Shown: piece after piece, positions 57,762 to 64,000 of the stretch
Layout: the number at the start of each line of letters is the position of its first letter
How positions within the stretch are numbered: position 1 is the first letter of the stretch
DNA from: JAISGQ01 sp045604155
Lineage (GTDB): Bacteria > Bacillota > Clostridia > Oscillospirales > Acutalibacteraceae
Reading direction: 5' to 3'
DNA: 64,000 bases
NCBI GenBank assembly: GCA_045604155.1
Contig: JAZUNN010000006.1
Coordinates: 82,887 to 146,886, forward strand
Translations under genes and position numbers: made by a program
The notes under the pieces: model-generated
Seen by the model: only the letters and a program-made list of their open reading frames with translations
The model's database searches: none
What the model was told of the DNA's origin: nothing

Positions 57762-58808
57762 TTATTCAAAGGGATAGAAAACACCGTCAAGCTCAATACC
57801 GGAAACAGTGCTGACATCTATTGGATCTTTAAAGGATGTAGATGCGATTATGCAGCTGTTTTCTTCTTCACTGCCGTTGCCGCTGCAAAGCGTATACGTT
57901 GTTCCGTTGGTAAAGTGGGCGTAATCCTTCAGCAGATTGACATGAGAGCCGTCATTGAAGCACAGGAACAGTCTGTCAACCTTATCTTCAGCATTCAATT
58001 TTATATAATTTGCGCCATTTGCCTCACCTTTCTCAAACATACCCAGATCGGTGCCGTTGATAACCAGAGACAAGGGCGAAATATTTGCACTCTTGGGAAG
58101 GTAAAGCTTCTCCGGTGCATCAGAAGGGTCAAGCTCATAGCTGCTAAAATCCACGCATGCGGAGGCATCCAGAGTGATTTTTTTCTCACCGCCGGGCATG
58201 AGATAGCTCAGCTCAATATAATCCTCTGAAGCCCAGCCTATACGGTCCGCTTCCATAAAGACAACAAAGAAGCGTTCGCTTTCAGTACGGTATTCCTCAA
58301 GCTCTCTGGATCCGCAGCTCCAATTGAGTCCGTACACTGATATATTTCCAGATAAGTCGGGCGTTACCTCAAAACCATACAGATCGTATTTCAATGCATC
58401 ATCTTCATATTTGAGTTCTTCAAGCCATTGATGACCCTGTTCGTCCAGCGCATGATAATGCACCACCATGCGTATGGTCACACCATCACTGAGCATTTCC
58501 TCGACGGTCATTCCCACATGGCTGTCAGCATCATCATAGGCATCGGTTACAACCATTTCACCGACTATCGCATCCTTTGCAAACAGTCCGGTAAACAGCT
58601 CCCCGATATCATCGGCATAGACTGTCATTCCGAACACACAGCACAGAGCAGCGGCAACTGCCGCAACACGAAGCCATTTTACGCCTTTGCAGGCGGGCTT
58701 TTTTACGGTTTCTTCGGCAGCTCTTTTCTTAATCCCGGACAGCATACGGGTCTTCTGGACTTCGGTAGGTTCGATAGCATCAAAGGTATTTTTGAAATCG
58801 TTATTCAT
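57762..58808 (-). CDS. Membrane anti-sigma factor with DUF4179-like extracellular domain
   Basis: The 348-residue product has a cytoplasmic N-terminus (about 40 residues, FDAIEPTEVQKTRMLSGIKKRA), one membrane helix (about 46-64, VKWLRVAAVAAALCCVFGMTVYA region) and a large beta-rich outer domain with DDIGELFTGLFAKDAIVGEMVVTD, matching the DUF4179 family seen behind ECF sigma genes. It should hold the adjacent sigma factor inactive until an outside signal. ATG 58808 follows GGAGGAATTGAAT and overlaps the sigma gene end by 8 bases. Confidence 0.85.
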   Translation of the reverse strand: MNNDFKNTFDAIEPTEVQKTRMLSGIKKRAAEETVKKPACKGVKWLRVAAVAAALCCVFGMTVYADDIGELFTGLFAKDAIVGEMVVTDAYDDADSHVGMTVEEMLSDGVTIRMVVHYHALDEQGHQWLEELKYEDDALKYDLYGFEVTPDLSGNISVYGLNWSCGSRELEEYRTESERFFVVFMEADRIGWASEDYIELSYLMPGGEKKITLDASACVDFSSYELDPSDAPEKLYLPKSANISPLSLVINGTDLGMFEKGEANGANYIKLNAEDKVDRLFLCFNDGSHVNLLKDYAHFTNGTTYTLCSGNGSEEENSCIIASTSFKDPIDVSTVSGIELDGVFYPFE

Positions 58809-59277
58809 ATTCAATTCCTCCTAACATTTTCTTAAGGCGCTTTCGTGCGTAAAACCATCTTGAGCGAACGGTGGACTGCCTGATTCCGCTGAGACGGGCT
58901 ATCTCGGCGAGAGAGTAGCCCTCATAGGCGTGCATATAAACCACCTGCTTACAATCGTCGGGCAGAGCAGAGATCAGCTCAAACAGCTCGGCAGAGCGCT
59001 CGTCGGTAAAGATGCTCTCGGGCAGTCTTTCCGTGTCAGTCAGCGGGTGGCGTTTTCTCCACCGCAGCTGGCTCTTGCAGTAGTTACAGGCGGTAACTAT
59101 CAGCCAGCCTCGCTCGTCACTCTCGACGGCAAAAACAGGCGACCTGCGTATCAGCCGCATAAACACCTCCTGCACTGCGTCCTCACTGTCGGCGACACTG
59201 CCCAGATAGGTAAAGCAGATGCGGTAGACTGTGTCTGCGTATTTCTCAAACAGACGCTCAAGGGTCTGTTCGTTCAT
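58801..59277 (-). CDS. ECF sigma factor (RpoE-like)
   Basis: The 158-residue product has sigma region 2 (residues 8-75: YADTVYRICFTYLGSVADSEDAVQEVFMRL, with DAVQEVF the core-binding motif) and region 4 (95-150: LPDDCKQVVYMHAYEGYSLAEIARLSGIRQSTVRSR, helix-turn-helix). Nothing lies between, so it is a plain ECF factor controlled by the linked anti-sigma. ATG 59277 lies after GAGGTGGTG; the upstream GTG is within that site. Confidence 0.92.
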   Translation of the reverse strand: MNEQTLERLFEKYADTVYRICFTYLGSVADSEDAVQEVFMRLIRRSPVFAVESDERGWLIVTACNYCKSQLRWRKRHPLTDTERLPESIFTDERSAELFELISALPDDCKQVVYMHAYEGYSLAEIARLSGIRQSTVRSRWFYARKRLKKMLGGIEYE

Positions 59278-59299
59278 CTGCACCACCTCGTTTCTGTCG

Positions 59300-59350
59300 T
59301 TAGTGAAAGGGTCCCTTCACTAATAAAACGCCTGAGAAGAAAAAAGTGTT
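59300..59350 (-). promoter_or_regulatory. Candidate ECF autopromoter with dyad at the start site
   Basis: On the minus strand AAC is followed after 17 bases by CGTT (59,350 to 59,327), the AAC-N17-CGT layout of ECF promoters. Just downstream, TTAGTGAA and TTCACTAA (59,300-59,323) form a dyad over the expected start point and the 5' leader. Confidence 0.45.
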
Positions 59351-59392
59351 GAAGGATATTATAAAGAAAAGTACCAAACAAAAATAACTGAA

Positions 59393-59446
59393 TACAGAAA
59401 ACCGACCCAAAGCACATATGACGTACTTCAGACCGGTCTGAAATCA
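59393..59446 (-). terminator. Terminator of purC
   Basis: On the minus strand a two-part stem (ACCGGTC with GGTCGGT outside, AAGTAC with GTGCTT inside) is followed by TTTTCTGTATTC. Confidence 0.65.
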
Positions 59447-59452
59447 ATATAT

Positions 59453-60136
59453 TTATCTGTTAAGAATAAGCTTGGTAAGCTCAACAGGCTCTACGATTGT
59501 ATCGCCCTTATAGACACGCATGTTGCCGGATGCGATCTCATCGATGAGAATAACCTCACCGTTGTTGTAGCCGAACTCAAACTTGATATCCCAGAGATCG
59601 AGACCGATGGTCTTGAGATCGTCTGCGATGATCTTGGTGATCTTAAGAGTCTGCTCCTTCATGCTTGCGAAAAGTGCCTCGTCCATAACACCGAGAGCTG
59701 CAAGACCTTCGCCGGTTACGAGGGGATCACCCTTTGCGTCATTCTTGAAGGTGCATTCTACATAGCCGCCCTCGAGAACGGTGCCGTCCTCAATGTACTC
59801 GCCGTATCTGCGGATGAAGCTGCCGGTTGCAACAAGGCGGCAGATAACTTCAAGACCGTGACCGAAAACGGTAGCGGGGAGAACTTCCATGGTAGCCTCA
59901 TCGATGTTTGCGGAAACATAGTGAGTCTTGATGCCTGCTTCCTTGAGCTTTTCGAAGTAGTAGATGGAGGTCTTCAGGTTTTCCTTGCCGATACCCTCAA
60001 TAGTCAGACCAACAGTGTTTTCGCCCGGATCAAAAACGCCGTCCTTGCCGGTGCAGTCGTCTTTGAACTTCAGCAGAACGTTGCCGTTTTCAAGCTTATA
60101 GACATCCTTTGTCTTGCCTTTGTACATCATTTCCAT
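59453..60136 (-). CDS. purC: Phosphoribosylaminoimidazole-succinocarboxamide synthase (SAICAR synthase)
   Basis: PurC joins CAIR and aspartate with ATP in de novo purine synthesis. The 227-residue product has MMYKGKTKDVYK (ATP loop), KDDCTGKDG, EVICRLVATGSFIRRYG, DIKFEFGY and VILIDEIASGNMRV, the PurC signatures. ATG 60136 follows AAGGAGATTATC. It stands alone, with no other pur genes in the window. Confidence 0.96.
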   Translation of the reverse strand: MEMMYKGKTKDVYKLENGNVLLKFKDDCTGKDGVFDPGENTVGLTIEGIGKENLKTSIYYFEKLKEAGIKTHYVSANIDEATMEVLPATVFGHGLEVICRLVATGSFIRRYGEYIEDGTVLEGGYVECTFKNDAKGDPLVTGEGLAALGVMDEALFASMKEQTLKITKIIADDLKTIGLDLWDIKFEFGYNNGEVILIDEIASGNMRVYKGDTIVEPVELTKLILNR

Positions 60137-60199
60137 AGCAGATAATCTCCTTTTTAATAGGTTCATTCACGCATTTTCTGCGTTTTTCTTCCGGGTTTT

Positions 60200-60228
60200 A
60201 GAATATCATTTTGAGCATTTGATGTCAA
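60200..60228 (-). promoter_or_regulatory. Predicted sigma-A promoter of purC
   Basis: TTGACA is 17 bases from TATTCT on the minus strand, about 60 bases upstream of the start. No guanine/PRPP riboswitch is visible. Confidence 0.7.
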
Positions 60229-60318
60229 GATTTATATGTAATTTTTTCGTTGCGGAACTTTGGTGTATATCCACAAACCACAAGTTTTTTATTTGTTTAT
60301 GTTTAACCTCATATATTG

Positions 60319-60347
60319 TTTACACTGGTTCCTATGCGATGTATAAT
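60319..60347 (+). promoter_or_regulatory. Predicted sigma-A promoter of the discoidin-like surface protein gene
   Basis: TTTACA is 17 bases from TATAAT, about 40 bases upstream of the ATG at 60391. Confidence 0.7.
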
Positions 60348-60390
60348 AAGATGATACTAAAGTGACCATAACAATATGGAGGATGAAAAA

Positions 60391-62541
60391 ATGAATAAAT
60401 GGCGGTCAAAGCAGAAAAAATCTTCTTCAACAGGGAACAGGGGAAAAACCGCACGTGTTTTTGCAGACCGTATTCGTACTGCAGTAATATGGATAATGGC
60501 AGCAGCTTTGCTGCTTGTCATGCCCGGCTGCAGCCCTGACGAAGTTCAATTTACAAAACCCGAAGAAAAATCACTGTCTGAGTATATGGAAAATGAGCTT
60601 TCTGCAAAACTTGGAATTTCAGATTTGAAAAGCTTCAAAACCTATGATTACGAAACAAACAATTATGAATATACTGTTCCGGACAGTACCTGCGGAATAG
60701 TTGCATATTCTGTTGAAGATCTTGACCGTGACGGCAGAGATGACATGCCGGTAATAACCCTTGAAAAAGACGGCTCTGTAGGAATAACCGTATATGAATA
60801 TGATGACAGAAATATCATATGTGAAACGGAAAAACTGAAGGAAGATCTAAAAGCTGCAATCCCGAACTGCGGTGAGCTGAATGTTGGCATAGCATCCGGA
60901 TATATTATTGCCGAAATGCAGTTCATCACCCCTCCGGGCTACAGCCGTTACGGCACACACGTGGCAATATACCGATATAATGCGGATGCACTTGAATGCG
61001 TGAATTACTATCTGTTCTACAGAGTACCGGGAGGAATTTACTGCAGTGATCTTGCAAATAACAAAGAATTTTTCTCAGGTGATGAGTCAGATGCAGATGA
61101 ATATGTTTTTGAATCCATAAACAATGAAGTAAAAGGGCAGCTTGACAGACTTGGAATCAGATATTCCGACTGTTTCACAGGATGGTATGGCGAAGGTCTT
61201 TTCGGACTCTTTATAGAATTTGACTCAATGGAAACAATATTTACCACTTCAAACAAGACCATGGATGATAATTCTGAATCATGCGTGATAAACGGAAATT
61301 TAAATTCAGCTCAGTCGGATGAAACAGAAGAGCAGCCTGAAGAAGATACCGAGATAGTACCCAACGGCACAGGCTCATCGGTAATATATACAGAGGTAAA
61401 GCCTGTCGATGCATTGGGTGAAAGCTTCAGCAAGGAAGGCACATATTATGACGACATAGGTAACAAATATAATTACAGCTACCATGTGCCGATGCTTCTG
61501 ATAAATACTCAGGATGCAGAAAAAATCAACAAAAGAATAGACAGTTTTATGATGGAGGATATAAATTCAGAGCTGGAAAATATGAAAGGCGAATTCAGCC
61601 TGATAACATACAAGGCAGGCTACGCAGCGTATACAAATGACAGTGTTCTTTCGATTCTGCTCTATAAGTACACCGATTACGGCTGGAATGATTATGAAAC
61701 TGTAAATGTCGATCTGAGTACAGGCAAAGAACTGAGCAATAAAGAAATATTCAAACTTAAGGGCTGGGACGAATCTGATTTCCTGAAAGCCCAGAAAAAG
61801 GCTCTTGATAAGGGATATCTGAAATTTACCGACGGATATGAATTGGGCTCAGACGATTTTATGGATGAATTCTATAAAGAGGCATATGCCAATACGATTT
61901 CGTCTGACAATCTGTCTGCGGACACTCCGATTTATCTTGGAAAAAACGGTGATCTCAGATTTGTGGGAAGACTCTATTCACTGGGCGGCGCAGATTTCTA
62001 TTATCACATTCTTTCTGCAACCAAGGCAGACGGAAAGATAATATATGAAGAATACAAGCCCGTAGGAAAGAAAGTTGTCTATGCAGCAGAAAACTCCTAT
62101 ATCAGCAAGGTAACAACCTCAGGAAACCTTCCGGCAGCGGGAAGCCGTACATATACAGGAGAAAACACAATCGACGGTGATGCAGATACCTGCTGGCTTG
62201 TAAATAACGATGTGGAAGGTGCAGCAGGCGCATGGATCAGATATGATTTTGACAGAACCTGCACTGTAAGCGGAATCAAAATGATCAACGGCAATGTGTA
62301 TAAGGACGGATATTATTATCTTAACGGTCACATAAAGAAATTCCGCCTCGATTTCAGTGACGGAACATCAATAACCCTTACAGCTGACGAATATGAAACA
62401 CGGGATATTGATTTCAATTCATTTACATTTGATAAGCCCGTGACCACTTCTTACATAAAGCTGACTGTTGTTTCAAGCTATATCGGAACGAAAGAATCGT
62501 ACCGTGAAAACACAGCAATGACAGAATTTGAAGTGTTTTAA
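60391..62541 (+). CDS. Surface lipoprotein with DUF3298-like and discoidin-like domains
   Basis: The 716-residue product has a basic N-terminal region of about 30 residues, then a hydrophobic stretch ending in LLVMPGC (likely lipidated Cys47). That cytoplasmic extension is unusually long for a lipoprotein signal. Residues 50-310 are unassigned. Residues 345-560 have the DUF4163/DUF3298 look (EKINKRIDSFMMEDINSEL, VNVDLSTGKELSNKEIFKL). The last 150 residues look like a discoidin/NADase-type glycan-binding module (YTGENTIDGDADTCWLVNND, GAWIRYDF, IKLTVVSSY). The ATG at 60391 follows GGAGGATGAAAAA. Confidence 0.82.
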   Translation: MNKWRSKQKKSSSTGNRGKTARVFADRIRTAVIWIMAAALLLVMPGCSPDEVQFTKPEEKSLSEYMENELSAKLGISDLKSFKTYDYETNNYEYTVPDSTCGIVAYSVEDLDRDGRDDMPVITLEKDGSVGITVYEYDDRNIICETEKLKEDLKAAIPNCGELNVGIASGYIIAEMQFITPPGYSRYGTHVAIYRYNADALECVNYYLFYRVPGGIYCSDLANNKEFFSGDESDADEYVFESINNEVKGQLDRLGIRYSDCFTGWYGEGLFGLFIEFDSMETIFTTSNKTMDDNSESCVINGNLNSAQSDETEEQPEEDTEIVPNGTGSSVIYTEVKPVDALGESFSKEGTYYDDIGNKYNYSYHVPMLLINTQDAEKINKRIDSFMMEDINSELENMKGEFSLITYKAGYAAYTNDSVLSILLYKYTDYGWNDYETVNVDLSTGKELSNKEIFKLKGWDESDFLKAQKKALDKGYLKFTDGYELGSDDFMDEFYKEAYANTISSDNLSADTPIYLGKNGDLRFVGRLYSLGGADFYYHILSATKADGKIIYEEYKPVGKKVVYAAENSYISKVTTSGNLPAAGSRTYTGENTIDGDADTCWLVNNDVEGAAGAWIRYDFDRTCTVSGIKMINGNVYKDGYYYLNGHIKKFRLDFSDGTSITLTADEYETRDIDFNSFTFDKPVTTSYIKLTVVSSYIGTKESYRENTAMTEFEVF

Positions 62542-62545
62542 AAAA

Positions 62546-62592
62546 TCAGACCACCGTGGTGTTCCGTAAATAATGCCACGGTGGTTTTTACC
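62546..62592. terminator. Bidirectional terminator between surface protein and amidase genes
   Basis: ACCACCGTGG pairs with CCACGGTGGT around a 16-base loop; A and T runs flank it. Confidence 0.8.
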
Positions 62593-63070
62593 ATATTCTG
62601 ACCCCTTCTATGTGAATAAAACGGGCGGTGTCATAAGTGTATGATGAAAGTGGTCTGTCGAGAGCATCATATGTGTGAGCAGCAACGAGTATTTCAGGGA
62701 AAACAGCTGTAATAACGGGTGAATGATAGAATCTGCCGTTACTTGTTCCAAGCTGGACAATATCCCCGACCTGAGCTTCTTTTTCAGGCACAACCTTTGC
62801 AAAAGGACCAACAGAACGGTTTCTCACCAGGAAATTATAAAGGAATTCAACGCCGCTCCATGCAGGAACACGATCATTTATCGAGCGGTAATACCAGCCC
62901 ATTGTGGGTGTGTAATTCATCACCCCCGAACCTGCAAAAATACACTGAGACGCAAAATTTGTGCAGTCACCGCCTATATTCTGAAAGTCGTAATAAGCAG
63001 GGTTTCTGGAAAGCGCCCAGCGCCTGGCATAAATAACAGCAGCATTGCGGTTGTAAGGTCTTATCGTCAT
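62588..63070 (-). CDS. Small amidase-domain protein (amidase_6 type)
   Basis: The 160-residue product has the papain-like amidase signature: IGGDCTNFASQCIFAG with the catalytic Cys near residue 35, then FYHSPVITAV with the likely catalytic His near 115 and AAHTYDALDRP. RNPAYYDF precedes the Cys, as in this family. It has no signal peptide, so it would act in the cytoplasm or be released by lysis or in the spore. AGGGATATTTT lies upstream of the start. The substrate is unknown; peptidoglycan peptides are a reasonable guess. Confidence 0.85.
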   Translation of the reverse strand: MTIRPYNRNAAVIYARRWALSRNPAYYDFQNIGGDCTNFASQCIFAGSGVMNYTPTMGWYYRSINDRVPAWSGVEFLYNFLVRNRSVGPFAKVVPEKEAQVGDIVQLGTSNGRFYHSPVITAVFPEILVAAHTYDALDRPLSSYTYDTARFIHIEGVRIW

Positions 63071-63117
63071 AAAATATCCCTCCGTGTATATTTTATGACG
63101 GTAAATCTGATTTGGTT

Positions 63118-63152
63118 AAAAAAGAAAGGCTGATCAAAAAGATCAGTCTTTG
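63118..63152 (-). terminator. Terminator of the GNAT acetyltransferase gene
   Basis: AAAGGCTGATC and GATCAGTCTTT pair around A5. The minus-strand continuation is CTTTTTT. Confidence 0.75.
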
Positions 63153-63194
63153 TAAGACTTCTGGCAACAGTTGATAAAAATGATACGGTTTTAT

Positions 63195-63249
63195 ATGGTT
63201 GCATAAGGGTTGCATCGGAGTTGCAACCATCAGAGGAAAATGCAACCCT
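63195..63249. repeat. Four GTTGCA arms forming interleaved inverted repeats
   Basis: ATGGTTGCA (63,195-63,203) pairs with TGCAACCAT (63,222-63,230), and AGGGTTGCAT (63,206-63,215) with ATGCAACCCT (63,240-63,249). The two pairs interleave, so alternative nested or pseudoknot folds are possible. It is within the spacer behind the GNAT gene. Confidence 0.6.
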
Positions 63250-63279
63250 CGTAAAAGGAGTTAGACAAATTGGAATTTA

Positions 63280-64000
63280 TCAAACTGAATTTGTAAACTT
63301 AATATTTTTGATTGTTCTTACAAGTTCATATTGATATGTCTTAAAATATTTATTCCAGAATCCTCGTGCATTCGGATTAGCCGTTCCGTGTCCAACCCAT
63401 AGATATCTGGCATCCTTTTGTTTTTCATGTTCAATGACAAATTGAAGCAAATCTTTAGAAAGAGAACTTCCTCTATATTTCGGCATCACATATATTTCCC
63501 CTACATTTACCGATTTGGTGCTATGAAAAGCAAACACATCTGATTCACTATTACTTTCTATCATTCCAATTATTTCATCATCCTTTGAAAGAGCAATATG
63601 AAGATTCGTCTCTGAATCCATAAAAAATTCTTTGTATACCTGCTCTGTAAATTCATGACCTGGATAAAAAACAGGTGCCTGTTTTAAATGTTTTATTATT
63701 GCATCTGTCAGTGTCCATATTTCATCCCAGCGTTTTTCAATTTCATCTTTCTCCAAAGTCTTAATTGTATATGTATCGTTAAATTGGTAAGGATAATCTG
63801 TAATTTCAAGTCTGCCTTGTTCGTAAATATAGCCAAATTGCATCATTGAAAACAATGCTAATGCTTCATAATCATGAGCATACAGATTTATTTGAAATTT
63901 TGTATCACCATTACTTATTACTGTGTCTGATAGTTTACAGAATAATTTTGACAGGGTCTTTTCTGATGAAGCATAATACCCATACACGGGCACATTGCAA
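63280..64000 (-). CDS. GNAT family acetyltransferase (5' end cut by window edge)
   Basis: The frame is open from the right edge to the stop at 63280, and the GTG at 63993 is probably not the true start because the reading frame continues through the edge. The C-terminal GNAT domain has VNVGEIYVMPKYRGSSLSKDLLQFVIEHE (acetyl-CoA loop) and WVGHGTANPNARGFWNKYF. The N-terminal part looks like a second, divergent GNAT-like half (LYAHDYEALALFSMMQFG). Substrate unknown. Confidence 0.85.
   Translation of the reverse strand, partial: CNVPVYGYYASSEKTLSKLFCKLSDTVISNGDTKFQINLYAHDYEALALFSMMQFGYIYEQGRLEITDYPYQFNDTYTIKTLEKDEIEKRWDEIWTLTDAIIKHLKQAPVFYPGHEFTEQVYKEFFMDSETNLHIALSKDDEIIGMIESNSESDVFAFHSTKSVNVGEIYVMPKYRGSSLSKDLLQFVIEHEKQKDARYLWVGHGTANPNARGFWNKYFKTYQYELVRTIKNIKFTNSV

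Noticed and set aside
60114..60365. Plus-strand 83-codon frame upstream of the surface protein gene
   Set aside because: It overlaps purC antisense and the purC promoter; no ribosome site.
1..64000. CRISPR arrays, phage or transposon genes
   Set aside because: No regular spaced repeats, no integrase, transposase, terminase or structural phage genes found on either strand.

Overview
The window is a chromosomal segment of a Gram-positive, spore-forming Clostridia-type bacterium. The best fit is Oscillospiraceae (Ruminococcus or a close relative). The reasons are strong GGAGG-type ribosome binding sites, sigma-A style promoters, PolC-type polymerase, the full spoIIIA operon, spoVM, sipL and spoIVA, a PerR with a reverse rubrerythrin, a PASTA Ser/Thr kinase with its PP2C phosphatase, and a CotH-type surface lipoprotein. 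The sequence alone does not fix the species. I saw no prophage, insertion sequence, CRISPR array or rRNA.

Region 1 (1-13,875). A truncated P-loop ATPase and yebC are on the minus strand. Then come a lone DegT-like protein lacking the catalytic lysine and a housekeeping run: pyrH-frr-uppS-cdsA-dxr-rseP-ispG-polC (UMP kinase, ribosome recycling, undecaprenyl-PP and phospholipid precursors, the MEP pathway, site-2 protease, replicative polymerase). Region 2 (13,876-18,858). The eight-gene spoIIIAA-AH operon encodes the mother-cell side of the SpoIIIA-SpoIIQ feeding-tube channel, with a sigma-E-like promoter in front and an unusual 95-nt overlap between AA and AB.

Region 3 (18,859-32,236) is mostly minus-strand accessory genes: an RsmF-type rRNA methyltransferase, GNAT, TPR-like and membrane proteins, YwaF, a stand-alone EF-Tu domain-III-like protein, a lipoprotein, tRNA-Ser(GGA), a plus-strand CotH lipoprotein, a SHOCT protein beside a gene remnant, a methyltransferase, a HAD phosphatase, a PepSY-repeat lipoprotein, and a perR-rubrerythrin-small protein operon with an operator-like dyad. 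A 36-codon Asn/Gln-rich peptide gene sits at 20,278.

Region 4 (32,361-51,327), plus strand: ilvE, an RluD-family pseudouridine synthase, a cation-diffusion facilitator, a histidine-kinase-like protein containing no histidine at all, then a 445-bp gene-free stretch with a perfect promoter and a 19-bp hairpin (candidate small RNA). The Firmicutes cluster yicC-remA-gmk-rpoZ-priA-def-fmt-(yugP)-rsmB-rlmN-prpC-prkC-rsgA-thiN-spoVM follows. Compared with the Bacillus subtilis order it lacks coaBC, rpe and rpmB and has gained a YugP protease.

Region 5 (51,328-64,000): sipL and spoIVA (spore coat basement layer, next to spoVM which anchors it), a LytTR/DUF3021 pair, a flavin-reductase-like protein, a GyrI-like protein, an ECF sigma/anti-sigma pair, purC, a large surface protein with a discoidin-like end, a small amidase, and a GNAT acetyltransferase cut by the window edge. 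The spore morphogenesis genes are the coherent theme. SpoVM, SipL and SpoIVA lie within 3.4 kb and probably build the coat platform together.
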